A stretch of DNA of 11,320 nucleotides from Chloroflexota bacterium. GTDB lineage: Bacteria > Chloroflexota > Anaerolineae > SpSt-600. The notes beneath the pieces were generated by a model. That model did no database searches, was not told the DNA's origin, and saw only the letters and a program-made list of their open reading frames with translations. The translations under genes and the position numbers were made by a program. Location: positions 1 through 11,320 of the forward strand of contig DRAO01000407.1 of the NCBI GenBank assembly GCA_011041825.1, read 5' to 3'. Of this stretch, positions 1 to 7,028 are shown piece by piece (the stretch's first letter is position 1; every line of letters begins with the position of its first letter).

Positions 1-18
1 GATTTACGCAGCCCACCC

Positions 19-133
19 GCCGGGCGATGAATCACCCGGCTGAGAAGCCTTAAAGCCGGTTGAAAACCGGCTGAGGATTAGCGGGTTTTCAATCCGCTTC
101 CAGATTCTTAGCCGGGAGTTTCCAGCTCCCGGC
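19..133. repeat. array of four tandem short hairpins
   Basis: Four inverted repeats follow one another with 7-13 base gaps: 19-40 (10-base arms, 2-base loop, one mismatch), 54-72 (AGCCGGTT, loop GAA, AACCGGCT, perfect), 80-98 (8-base arms, loop TTC, one G-T pair) and 111-133 (10-base arms, loop TCC, one G-T pair). The stems differ in sequence but share length and tiny loops. The centre of the second (TTGAAAA) is the reverse complement of the centre of the third (TTTTCAA). No reading frame explains this stretch. Similar intergenic hairpin clusters are known in Chloroflexota and other bacteria, but their function is unknown to me. It lies just upstream of the antitoxin promoter. Confidence 0.8.
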
Positions 134-175
134 CATTTCTGAGCCCAGCTTCGTAAAAGTGTCAGATGGCTAGAG

Positions 176-205
176 TTGACTTAAATCCACAGCCTGGTTT
201 ATAAT
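176..205 (+). promoter_or_regulatory. sigma70-type promoter of the antitoxin gene
   Basis: A -35 box TTGACT (176-181) and a perfect -10 box TATAAT (200-205) are separated by 18 bases. Transcription would start near 212, giving a leader of about 25 bases that contains the Shine-Dalgarno sequence GGAGGTG (224-230). RHH antitoxins commonly bind their own promoter, so this site may also be the operator; no clear operator repeat is visible between the boxes. Confidence 0.8.
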
Positions 206-237
206 CTGGATGCAGTATCTATCGGAGGTGGATAATT

Positions 238-519
238 ATGGCTACAAAAGCTGTGTACATTCCCGTGCAACTCCATCAGGAGTTAAAAGCATTAGCGTTA
301 GAAAAAGGCAAAACCCTTACAGAATTGGTTAGTCAGTTTCTGCGGGAGGCTATTGATAGGGAACGGTCCCGTAAAGAGCTCAAAGAGCAAGAAAAACTCT
401 GGGCCGAAATCTACAGAGAGATGGCACAGGAGCACGCTCGAATGGCCGAGGAATCCGTCCATTATGTAGTAGAAGTGCTTGACCCTGCTGAAGACTGGAG
501 GGAATACGAGAATGAGTGA
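238..519 (+). CDS. ribbon-helix-helix (CopG/Arc-type) antitoxin
   Basis: A 93-residue protein. The first ~43 residues have the RHH pattern: a short beta strand (KAVYIPVQL, about 4-12), helix A (HQELKALALEKG), a turn (KTLTELV) and helix B (SQFLREAIDRE). The remainder is a charged Glu/Arg/Lys-rich helical tail (about 44-93), the kind of region that wraps a partner toxin in TA systems. The ATG has GGAGGTG seven bases upstream and sits behind a near-consensus promoter. The next ORF starts inside its last codons (ATGAGTGA overlap), as in antitoxin-toxin operons, and that ORF carries a MazF-type C-terminus. The role as antitoxin and autorepressor is therefore inferred from fold and context. Because the toxin is gutted, the gene may be an orphan acting only as a repressor or as an anti-addiction factor against a homologous toxin elsewhere. 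It could also be a plain RHH regulator. Confidence 0.8.
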   Translation: MATKAVYIPVQLHQELKALALEKGKTLTELVSQFLREAIDRERSRKELKEQEKLWAEIYREMAQEHARMAEESVHYVVEVLDPAEDWREYENE

Positions 520-625
520 TTATGCATACTCTAAACGCCGCATCCTCCGCAAACTCGGCTCCTTCCCGCCTGAAGCAATGGCCAAGATAGACAGATGCCT
601 CAAGATAAGCTTGGCCCTCGAGTGA
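512..625 (+). pseudogene. MazF/PemK-family toxin remnant (37 codons, catalytic core missing)
   Basis: The ATG overlaps the antitoxin stop and has GGAGGGA (496-502) upstream, so the toxin's translation start looks intact. The 37-residue product begins MSDYAYSKRR and ends with a helix (PEAMAKIDRCLKISLALE) that closely resembles the last ~30 residues of MazF-type RNases such as B. subtilis NdoA (ending DEALQISLALIDF, as I recall it). MazF toxins are about 110-120 residues long. The N-terminal beta barrel with the RGD/PxRP region and the catalytic Arg and Thr is absent. About 70-75 residues therefore seem to have been removed in frame between residues 6 and 8. The remnant should be inactive as an RNase. 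It may still be translated as a small helical protein able to contact the antitoxin, which is speculation. Confidence 0.72.
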
Positions 626-635
626 ATTGCGCATT

Positions 636-1832
636 TTAAGGGAAGCGCTTTTTATGCGGTATTTTTTCCGCCCCACGAGAAATAGCTTTCCCGGCGATTG
701 CTCTTACCGCTTCCAAGCTCTTTTCAACCTCTTCTGGAGTATTGAAGAACCCCAGCGAAAAGCGCACTGTCCCCTGGGGGAAAGTGCCGATGGTCCTGTG
801 CGCCGATGGAGCACAGTGCAACCCAGGACGACACATTATCCCATATTCCTCATCCAGCTTCAAAGCCACCTCCGATGGCTCCATCCCGGCAATATTGAAG
901 GAGACGGTGGCCGTTTGAAGGGAAGGGTCCCGAGGGCCGTAAAGGGTCACCCCTTCAATGGAAGCCAACCCCTCCAGGAGCAACCTGGTCAATTCCATCT
1001 CGTGGCGGCGGATTTCCCCCACGCTTTTTCCCAAAACAAAACGCACCCCTGCTGCCAGGCCCGCCAGACCCACAGCATTAGGGGTGCCGCTTTCATATTT
1101 ATCAGGCAGGAAGTCGGGCTGCTCCTCGAATTCGCTGCGGCTCCCGGTACCGCCTCGCTTGAGGGGCTCGAATTCGTCCAGAGGTACCCGGGGGCCGATG
1201 TAGAGGCCGCCGGTGCCCATCGGCCCGAAGAGGCTCTTGTGCCCGGTGAAGGCCAGCAGGTCTATGAAGTCCGCTTCCACATCAATGGGATAAGCTCCCG
1301 CCGTCTGGGCGGCATCCACCAGGAGGAGAAGTCCGTGCTCTCGGGCGATTTTGCCCACCTCCCGTACCGGCAGGATGGTGCCGGTCACGTTGGAAGCGTG
1401 GTTGATGACGATGAGACGGGTGTTAGGGCGGATGGCTTTCTCCACATCGGTGGGGTTGAGGAAGCCCTCGGGGGAACAGAAGATGACGGACAACTCTACA
1501 CCTCGGCGCTCCAGAGCTCTCAGAGGCCGCATCACTGAGTTGTGCTCCATAGAGCTGGTGATAACATGGTCGCCGGGGCGGAGGAGGCCCCGCAAAGCCA
1601 GGTTAAGTGCCTCGGTCACGTTGTGGCCGAACACGATGCGGAGCGGGTCTTCGATATTGAAGAGTTGCGCCAGAGCTTCACGGGCCTCGTAGACTATGCG
1701 GCCTGCTTCCACGGAGAGGCGGTGGCCTGAGCGACCGGGGTTAGCACCTATGTGGAGCAGGAAATGGCTGATGGCTTCGGCCACCTGTGGTGGTTTAGGG
1801 AAGGAGGTGGCGGCGTTGTCAAAGTAAATCAT
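636..1832 (-). CDS. cysteine desulfurase-family PLP enzyme (class V aminotransferase, EF2568-like)
   Basis: A 398-residue fold-type I PLP enzyme of the NifS/SufS superfamily, predicted to release sulfur (or selenium) from cysteine via an enzyme-bound persulfide for Fe-S cluster or thio-cofactor synthesis. Visible marks are the N-terminal YFDNAATSFPKP, EHNS with His97 stacking on PLP, VDAAQTAG with Asp173 and Gln176, TGHKS with the Schiff-base Lys199, and CRPGLHCAPSAHRTIGT with the persulfide Cys340. The RPGLHCAP loop and the following FPQGTVRFSLGFFNT match the EF2568-type subgroup (TIGR01977) better than classic IscS or SufS. Start: ATG with GGAGGTG (1838-1844) five bases upstream. A short basic tail (about 384-398) extends past the usual end. 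No sufBCDU or iscU lies nearby, so the sulfur acceptor is unknown. The stop is 10 bases from the converging toxin remnant and I see no good terminator between them. Confidence 0.9.
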   Translation of the reverse strand: MIYFDNAATSFPKPPQVAEAISHFLLHIGANPGRSGHRLSVEAGRIVYEAREALAQLFNIEDPLRIVFGHNVTEALNLALRGLLRPGDHVITSSMEHNSVMRPLRALERRGVELSVIFCSPEGFLNPTDVEKAIRPNTRLIVINHASNVTGTILPVREVGKIAREHGLLLLVDAAQTAGAYPIDVEADFIDLLAFTGHKSLFGPMGTGGLYIGPRVPLDEFEPLKRGGTGSRSEFEEQPDFLPDKYESGTPNAVGLAGLAAGVRFVLGKSVGEIRRHEMELTRLLLEGLASIEGVTLYGPRDPSLQTATVSFNIAGMEPSEVALKLDEEYGIMCRPGLHCAPSAHRTIGTFPQGTVRFSLGFFNTPEEVEKSLEAVRAIAGKAISRGAEKIPHKKRFP

Positions 1833-2100
1833 AGCGCCACCTCCACATAAGGAGCACTAACTTGAGGGAACATCTTCACCTCCCCAAGCCATAATGTTGC
1901 CCACAGGCCCAGGCCTGGGGAGGCTAAGGGGCTAACAGGGGGAAATCCCTCTCCGGGCCTGGAACCTGCCCGGGCTTACGGTATTAAGCCGGGAGTTGCG
2001 GTGCATCACGTGCACCTGGCCTCTGTCCCGGCCTCAAAGGGTTCAAATCATCAACCTATAAGGCATCCCATCTCCTTAAGCTTTAGGGTATAGGACAAGG
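1833..2100 (-). other. stem-loop-rich spacer upstream of the desulfurase gene
   Basis: These 268 bases hold no convincing gene. They contain three strong stem-loops. The one nearest the desulfurase start pairs 1879-1890 with 1912-1923 (12 pairs, one G-U) around a 21-base loop. The second pairs 1953-1958 with 1968-1973. The third pairs 1988-1994 with 2026-2032 and encloses an inner hairpin, GGTGCA (2000-2005) with TGCACC (2011-2016). None is followed by a U-run on the - strand, so they are not standard terminators. As part of the - strand transcript between ndk and the desulfurase gene this could be a cis-acting leader or a small RNA. I could not match it to a known riboswitch, T-box, 6S or SRP RNA consensus. 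No clear promoter was found inside it. Confidence 0.5.
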
Positions 2101-2550
2101 TTACTCAAAAATCCACTTATCCGTGTCCCGGGAGTACGAGATTATTTCGGAGGGGGAGAAGAAGAGATTTATCTCCTTCTCAGCTGTCTCCGGCGAATCG
2201 GAGCCGTGCACTAAATTGCGCCCTATTTCGAGGGCAAAATCGGCTCTGATAGTGCCTGGGGCAGCCTCAGCAGGGTTAGTTGCCCCCATTGTACGCCGCA
2301 CGACTTCTATGGCCCTGGTTCCCTCCACCACCATAACTACCACAGGGCCGGAGGTTATGTATTTCACCAGTCCCTCGAAAAACGGCTTACCCTCGTGGAC
2401 AGCATAATGCCGACGGGCAAGCGCTTCATCCATCTGGATCATCTTCATCGCTACAATCTTCAGGCCCCGTTGTTCCAAACGGGTGATGATGGGGCCTATA
2501 AGGCCTCGTTGTACGCCATCGGGTTTGATGATGACGAGCGTCCTCTCCAA
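2101..2550 (-). CDS. ndk: nucleoside diphosphate kinase
   Basis: A 149-residue cytosolic enzyme that transfers the gamma phosphate of ATP to (d)NDPs through a phosphohistidine, balancing nucleotide pools. The sequence is full length and typical: N-terminal [18 protein letters not shown] with the conserved Lys9, Arg85/Arg86 ([11 protein letters not shown]), the TIRADF strand, and the active-site loop NLVHGSDS with the phosphorylated His115. The last residues, DTDKWIFE, form the usual C-terminal edge (WIYE-type). The start codon is TTG (2548-2550). It is supported by AGGAGG (2557-2562) six bases upstream and by exact agreement with the family N-terminus; no ATG lies between them. It follows the TPR gene by 42 bases and is probably cotranscribed with it. 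Confidence 0.97.
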   Translation of the reverse strand: MERTLVIIKPDGVQRGLIGPIITRLEQRGLKIVAMKMIQMDEALARRHYAVHEGKPFFEGLVKYITSGPVVVMVVEGTRAIEVVRRTMGATNPAEAAPGTIRADFALEIGRNLVHGSDSPETAEKEINLFFSPSEIISYSRDTDKWIFE

Positions 2551-2592
2551 TTTGGCCCTCCTAGATGAAGAGATGAAGTTGGATTCCTTTCC

Positions 2593-4503
2593 TCAGGAAG
2601 CTGCTTCCAAGGCCTTCCTATAGGCTTCCAAGGCTTTACTGTGTTCCCCAAGCTCCCGGTACACATCCCCCAGCAGTTCCAACAGACTCGGCGAGCCCAT
2701 ACCTTCCTCAACGGCTTTCTCCAGGTCCTCTCGGATGGAATCCAGCATCTTCTTGCGGGAGAGGAGTTTCCTATAGTGCTCGATAGCTTCTTCCCAGCGG
2801 TTTTCATTCACGTAGGCCCTAGCCAGGTTCAGGCGTATGCCGGGGTCATCAGGATTGCTCTCCAGCATAGCCAGGTACTTGTCCACATCCGACACAGGCT
2901 TCCCCTCGATTTCCACCGGTTCGGCTTCTTCGGGTGGTGGGGCGACTTCTTCCGTAGGTCTCTCTTCGGCAGCAACAGCCTCAGCAGCCAGCGCCTTCTG
3001 AACCCCTGGGAAGCCGACTTCTTCCGGTTTCGGAGCCTCAGGAACCTCGGGGGCTTCCTCGGCCTCCGGCGGTGGGGCGGCCTCTTTGACTTCCTCCAGA
3101 GCTTCGGCTGCCAGGCGAAGTTCCTTCACCCAGGAAGGCATTTCCACCTCCGGAGCTTCGGGAGGGGCTTCCTCCGCCTCCGGGGGAGCTACAAGCTCCT
3201 CTTCAAGGGCTTCTGGAGGGGCCTCGGGAACTTCTTCCATCTCCTCCAGCCAGGTTGGCATAGTTTCCTCAGGTACGGCCTCCTCTTCTTCAACCGCTTC
3301 TTCGCTCAGCCAGGGAGGCACTTCCTCCATAGGGATTTCCTCCGGAGCCTCCTCCTCAAGCCAGGTGGGGATTTCCTCGGCTGGGATTTCTTCAGCCACA
3401 GCCTCTTCCTCAGGTGGGCCGGGGGGGATCTCTGCCTCAACTTCGGGCACAGGAGGGACTTCCTCCGCAACTTCCTCAGGCGGAGCGGCTACCTCTTCAG
3501 GGGCCTCTCTCAACCACTCAGGCAATTCTCCAACCTCTTCCTCAGCCGCTTCGGGCAATTCCTCAAGCCAAGCTGGAAGCCCCTCAACCTCTTCCTCTTC
3601 CGGAGCCTTAACCCCTTCTATCTCTTCTGCCTTTTCCACAGGTTCAGGAAGGGCTCTTTCAACTTCCTCAGCAGGGAGGAAAGCTTCCAAGGCCGGGCGT
3701 TCTTCGGGCTTCTCCTCTGCGGCTTCAGGCTTCTCCTCTAACCTGGGCACCCTTACCTGCCTGGGTTGGAGTATTGTCTCCTTGCCGAAAAGTTCATATG
3801 CTATCCTGTTTTCCGGGTCAAGGGCTTGGGCTAACTCCAGTTTCTCCCGAGCTTCATCGGGATTTATGGAGCTCAATTGGTGTCCGAGGATGAGGTTAGC
3901 CTTCAGGCAATCGGGGAGTTCTTCAAGTATCTCCAGGCAGGTCTGGGCGGCTTCCAGGCGTTTGCCCGATTTCCACAGGGCTTCGGCCAGGGTCACTTTC
4001 ACGTCCATCAGGTGGGGCTGCCGTTCCAATACGGCGTTGAAAGTTTCTATGGCCTTTTCCAGCAAATTGCCCTGGAGGTAAATGCGCCCCAGGCCAGCCA
4101 TACTTATCCTGGGGATAACCCGGCGCTGGCTTTCGGCTAGGTTCTGCTGAAGGCGTTCGATTTCCCACTTGATTTCCTTATTGCCTGGTTCTATATCCAA
4201 TGCCCTTTCCAAGCACCAGATGGCTTGCTCCCACTTGCCTTCTTCGGTATAAACGCTAGCCAGGCCCACATAGGAGATGAAATCTTCAGGGTCAGCGCTC
4301 AAAACCCGCAGGAACATATCCGCAGCACTGGCCAGTTCTTTCTTCTCCAGGCAGGCTTTCCCCAGCAGCCTGTAAGCGTCAATGAACTTGGGATAATAGG
4401 ACAAGATATGGCGACATACAGCTATAGCACTATCTATATACCCCTGGTCTATGAGGGTTTCCACCTCCTGACAGTACTCCTGCAATTCAACTTCCTCAGG
4501 CAT
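2593..4503 (-). CDS. TPR protein with long acidic linker carrying six P-x-W-L motifs
   Basis: A 636-residue protein with no signal peptide or membrane segment, hence probably cytosolic. Residues about 5-245 form consecutive TPR-like helical pairs (for instance 43-76, 77-110, 135-166 and 167-200, ending in DP-type turns). Residues about 255-535 are a low-complexity Glu/Pro/Ala-rich linker, almost certainly disordered and strongly acidic. Residues about 540-636 return to TPR repeats (LNLARAYVNENRWEEAIEHY; LLELLGDVYRELGEHSKALEAY). Within the linker a short motif recurs six times: LPAWLEEL 309, LPEWLREA 327, IPTWLEEE 378, VPPWLSEE 395, MPTWLEEM 415, MPSWVKEL 455. TPR domains bind other proteins, so a scaffold or adaptor role is inferred; the partner is unknown. 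Start: ATG with AGGAGGT (4511-4517) upstream. It lies 66 bases after the dehydrogenase gene and 42 before ndk. Similar architectures are frequent in Chloroflexota. Confidence 0.85.
   Translation of the reverse strand: MPEEVELQEYCQEVETLIDQGYIDSAIAVCRHILSYYPKFIDAYRLLGKACLEKKELASAADMFLRVLSADPEDFISYVGLASVYTEEGKWEQAIWCLERALDIEPGNKEIKWEIERLQQNLAESQRRVIPRISMAGLGRIYLQGNLLEKAIETFNAVLERQPHLMDVKVTLAEALWKSGKRLEAAQTCLEILEELPDCLKANLILGHQLSSINPDEAREKLELAQALDPENRIAYELFGKETILQPRQVRVPRLEEKPEAAEEKPEERPALEAFLPAEEVERALPEPVEKAEEIEGVKAPEEEEVEGLPAWLEELPEAAEEEVGELPEWLREAPEEVAAPPEEVAEEVPPVPEVEAEIPPGPPEEEAVAEEIPAEEIPTWLEEEAPEEIPMEEVPPWLSEEAVEEEEAVPEETMPTWLEEMEEVPEAPPEALEEELVAPPEAEEAPPEAPEVEMPSWVKELRLAAEALEEVKEAAPPPEAEEAPEVPEAPKPEEVGFPGVQKALAAEAVAAEERPTEEVAPPPEEAEPVEIEGKPVSDVDKYLAMLESNPDDPGIRLNLARAYVNENRWEEAIEHYRKLLSRKKMLDSIREDLEKAVEEGMGSPSLLELLGDVYRELGEHSKALEAYRKALEAAS
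3118..3579 (-). repeat. coding region of the six-copy hydrophobic-P-x-W-[LV]-x-E motif
   Basis: This part of the TPR gene encodes residues 309-462. Six octapeptides share a hydrophobic residue, Pro, any residue, Trp, Leu or Val, any residue, Glu and usually a hydrophobic end, separated by 10-43 acidic or proline-rich residues. The unequal spacing and divergent flanks argue against a recent tandem duplication and for selection on a short binding motif. Confidence 0.75.
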
Positions 4504-4569
4504 ATCCCATTACCTCCTCCCCTCAAAGGAAGCATTTTCACAGGTTAGCAGAGCCGTCGTCGAAAAAGG

Positions 4570-5442
4570 CTACTTTGCCTCTTCGTACAATTTAAACAGG
4601 GCCGAATGGTCCAGTTCCCCATCACCCTTGGCCACAAGGGTGGAAAATTGCTCGTGAACCAGGTTTGTTAAGGGCAAGGGCGCCCCTGTAGCTTCCCCTG
4701 TCTCCAGGGCTATGCGCAGGTCTTTAAGCTGGAGCCGGGCTTTGAAGCCCGGAGCGAAGTTCCGCTCCAGAATCCTCTTCCCGTGGAGGTCTAGGATTCT
4801 GCTTTGGGCAAACCCTCCCAGCAGAGCTTCCCGAACCCGGGCAGGGTCCACGCCAGCTCTCTCGGCCAGAAGGAGGGCTTCGCTCACAGCCCCTATGGTT
4901 ATCGCCACAATTATCTGATTACAGGCCTTGGTTACCTGTCCAGCTCCGCTTTCCCCTATGTACACGATATTTTTACCCATTGCCTGGAAGATGGGCAAAC
5001 ACCGCCTGAAAACCTCTTCTTTCCCCCCTACCATAATGGAAAGGGTTGCATTGATAGCCCCCACCTGACCACCACTTACGGGGGCATCAAGCATCTCAGC
5101 CCCTTTCTTGCGGAATTCCTCAGCGATGCGCCGGGTGGCCACAGGTGAGATGGTGCTCATATCAATGTACACGCTTCCCGGTCGGATGCCTTCGATAATG
5201 CCTCCCTCACCCAATGCCACCAATTCCACATCGGGTGTATCAGGGAGCATCGTGATGATAACATCGCTGCGGGAAGCCACCTCTTGGGGGGAGAAGGCTT
5301 CCTGGGCCCCTAGGGCCACCAGTTCTTTAACCGGGGCACGGCTGCGGTTATGGGCCACCAGCGGATAACCAGCCTTCAGGAGGTTGGTGGCCATTGGTTT
5401 GCCCATAATGCCCAAGCCGATGAAGCCGATTGTCTCCTTCAT
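4570..5442 (-). CDS. NAD(P)-dependent beta-hydroxyacid dehydrogenase (GarR / 3-hydroxyisobutyrate dehydrogenase family)
   Basis: A 290-residue member of the 6-phosphogluconate dehydrogenase-like beta-hydroxyacid dehydrogenases, with family-typical length. Residues 6-17 (GFIGLGIMGKPM) are the Rossmann dinucleotide loop. NRS at 32-34, with Arg33 after the second strand, hints at NADP(H) use. DAPVSGGQVGA (119-129) is the substrate-binding signature, and Lys172 in GAGQVTKACN is the catalytic lysine, with Asn175 beside it. KDLRIAL (240-246) is also conserved. It oxidises or reduces a small hydroxyacid/semialdehyde pair. Sequence alone does not separate tartronate semialdehyde reductase from 3-hydroxyisobutyrate dehydrogenase. 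It starts one base after the livF stop, with GGGGAGA inside the livF end as ribosome site, so it is translationally coupled to the transporter. Valine-derived 3-hydroxyisobutyrate is therefore a reasonable substrate guess, but only a guess. Confidence 0.88.
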   Translation of the reverse strand: MKETIGFIGLGIMGKPMATNLLKAGYPLVAHNRSRAPVKELVALGAQEAFSPQEVASRSDVIITMLPDTPDVELVALGEGGIIEGIRPGSVYIDMSTISPVATRRIAEEFRKKGAEMLDAPVSGGQVGAINATLSIMVGGKEEVFRRCLPIFQAMGKNIVYIGESGAGQVTKACNQIIVAITIGAVSEALLLAERAGVDPARVREALLGGFAQSRILDLHGKRILERNFAPGFKARLQLKDLRIALETGEATGAPLPLTNLVHEQFSTLVAKGDGELDHSALFKLYEEAK

Positions 5443-5443
5443 C

Positions 5444-6160
5444 CTATCTCTCCCCTAGATATGCTTTGCGCACCCGTTCGTCCTCCATCAGTTCTTGAGC
5501 CGTGCCGCTCAGGACTATGCGCCCTGTCTCCAGGACATATCCCCTATGGGCCAGCTTCAGGGCAGCCCTGGCGTTTTGCTCCACCAGGAGGATGGTGACC
5601 CCTTGCTCATTTATCTCCCTGATGGTCTCGAAGATTGCCCGCACCAGCATAGGGGCCAGGCCCAGCGATGGCTCATCCAGCATCAGAAGCTTGGGCCTGG
5701 ACATAAGCGCTCGTCCGATGGCTAACATCTGCTGCTCGCCACCTGAGAGGGTGCCCGCCAGTTGCTTGCGGCGTTCTTTAAGGCGAGGGAATAGCCTAAA
5801 TACTCGCTCCCGGTTGGCTTCGATGGCTTCCTTATCATTGCCCAGGCTGTAGGCTCCCATATTCAGGTTCTCTTCCACGGTAAGGGTAGGGAAGACTTTA
5901 CGCCCTTCCGGGGCATGGGAAATGCCCATATACACGATTTTGTGGGCGGGGACATTGTTGAGGAGCTTGCCCTCGAAGAAGATTTTGCCTTCCTTTGGCC
6001 TTATCAAACCCGAGATTGTGCGCAAGGTGGTGGTCTTCCCCGCCCCGTTAGCGCCGATCAGGGTTACTATCTCGCCTTCTTCCACGGTGATTGAAATGCC
6101 TTTAAGGGCATGGACATAACCATAGTAAGTGTGCACATTTTGCAGTTCCAGGAGAGCCAT
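5444..6160 (-). CDS. livF: branched-chain amino acid-type ABC transporter ATPase LivF
   Basis: A 238-residue ATPase that energises the LivHM permease at the inner face of the membrane, paired with LivG. It has Walker A GANGAGKTT (36-44), Q-loop region around 80-90 (HAPEGRKVF), signature LSGGEQQ (138-144), Walker B LLMLDEP (158-164), and LLVEQNA (191-197), where Gln replaces the H-loop His, as is usual in LivF. The N-terminal LLELQNVHTYYG (3-14) is also LivF-like. I chose ATG at 6160, which has GGAGG (6166-6170) five bases upstream. A TTG at 6178 would add six residues that do not belong to the family. It sits 30 bases after livG and one base before the dehydrogenase gene. Confidence 0.95.
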   Translation of the reverse strand: MALLELQNVHTYYGYVHALKGISITVEEGEIVTLIGANGAGKTTTLRTISGLIRPKEGKIFFEGKLLNNVPAHKIVYMGISHAPEGRKVFPTLTVEENLNMGAYSLGNDKEAIEANRERVFRLFPRLKERRKQLAGTLSGGEQQMLAIGRALMSRPKLLMLDEPSLGLAPMLVRAIFETIREINEQGVTILLVEQNARAALKLAHRGYVLETGRIVLSGTAQELMEDERVRKAYLGER

Positions 6161-6190
6161 TGCCGCCTCCAGCTCCAAAAGTTGCCGCTT

Positions 6191-6955
6191 TTATTCCTCT
6201 TCCTTACCCAGGTATGCCTCGATAACCCGAGGGTTGTTCTGCACTTCCTCAGGGGTGCCTTCCGCTATCTTTATCCCGTTATCCAGCACTATAATCCGGT
6301 CTGAAATGCCCATCACCACTTTCATATCGTGCTCTATGAGCAGCACGGTAATCCCTGAATCACGTATCTGGGATATGGTTTCCATAAGCTCACTGGTCTC
6401 CTGCTCGTTCAAACCGGCCGCAGGCTCATCGAGCATAAGGATTCGGGGGGAGGTGGCTAAAGCCCTGGCGATTTCCAGGCGTCTCTGAAGGCCGTAAGGG
6501 AGGTTCTTAGCCAGCACCATTTCGTGCTCTTCCAGGGCCATAAGCTTCAGGTAATAACGGGCTTTCTCCCGGATGAACTTCTCCTCCTCCCGTTGGGCTT
6601 TGGTGCGAAGCAGAGCCCCCCACAAGCCCGCTTTCGTGCGGCAGTGCAGGCCGGCCATCACGTTCTCCAGGGCTGTGAGGTTGGGGAAGAGCCGGATTGT
6701 CTGGAATGTGCGGGCTATGCCCATCTCCGTAATCTGATGGGGCTTGAGCCCGATGATGCTCCGTCCGTTCAGCTTTATCTCACCCCGGTCAGGGGGATAT
6801 ATGCCGCTTATGAGGTTGAAGACGGTGGTCTTACCGGCCCCGTTAGGCCCTATCATACCCAGTATCTCTCCCTCGTGAAGCTGGAAATCCAATCCGTTAA
6901 CGGCCACCAGGCCGCCAAAGCTCTTGGTTAACTCTTTCACTTCCAAGAGAGCCAT
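6191..6955 (-). CDS. livG: branched-chain amino acid-type ABC transporter ATPase LivG
   Basis: A 254-residue partner ATPase of LivF. It has Walker A GPNGAGKTT (36-44), ARTFQTIRLFPNLTALENV (81-99, the Q-loop region typical of LivG), the degenerate signature LPYGLQRRLEIARAL (152-166) seen throughout the LivG family, Walker B ILMLDEPAAGLN (172-183), and H-loop His209 in LLIEHDM. The C-terminal segment with VIEAYLG is also characteristic. The ATG at 6955 is preceded by GAGGTGGG. An upstream TTG (6967) in the same frame would only add MRWE and is less likely. A 73-base gap separates it from livM, with no convincing promoter, so it is taken as part of the same operon. Confidence 0.95.
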   Translation of the reverse strand: MALLEVKELTKSFGGLVAVNGLDFQLHEGEILGMIGPNGAGKTTVFNLISGIYPPDRGEIKLNGRSIIGLKPHQITEMGIARTFQTIRLFPNLTALENVMAGLHCRTKAGLWGALLRTKAQREEEKFIREKARYYLKLMALEEHEMVLAKNLPYGLQRRLEIARALATSPRILMLDEPAAGLNEQETSELMETISQIRDSGITVLLIEHDMKVVMGISDRIIVLDNGIKIAEGTPEEVQNNPRVIEAYLGKEEE

Positions 6956-7028
6956 TTCCCACCTCAACCGATTAGTGTGCAGGCATCTCGTTTTTGTCCT
7001 TAAATTTTACTATGGTCTTTCTTGCAAC

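Noticed and set aside
627..655. GCGC stems followed by TTTTT as a terminator between toxin remnant and desulfurase gene
   Set aside because: The stem has only four pairs with a 12-base loop and the U-run lies inside the desulfurase coding end; too weak to call.
627..1538. A 303-codon + strand frame opposite the desulfurase gene
   Set aside because: It is antisense to a full-length enzyme with all catalytic residues and has no ribosome site or recognisable family features.
2036..2056. GGTTCAAATC, which looks like a tRNA T-loop
   Set aside because: The flanking bases do not form the five-pair T stem and no acceptor or anticodon arms can be folded around it.
2641..4081. Long + strand open frames (up to 366 codons) opposite the TPR gene
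   Set aside because: They are shadows of the Glu/Pro/Ala-rich linker; their products are Phe/Arg- or Ser/Ala-rich low-complexity sequence without any recognisable domain, and the - strand frame has clear TPR repeats and a good ribosome site.
6956..7028. Possible promoter in the livM-livG gap (TTGCAA, then TAAAAT)
   Set aside because: The spacing is only 12 bases, too short for a sigma70 promoter.
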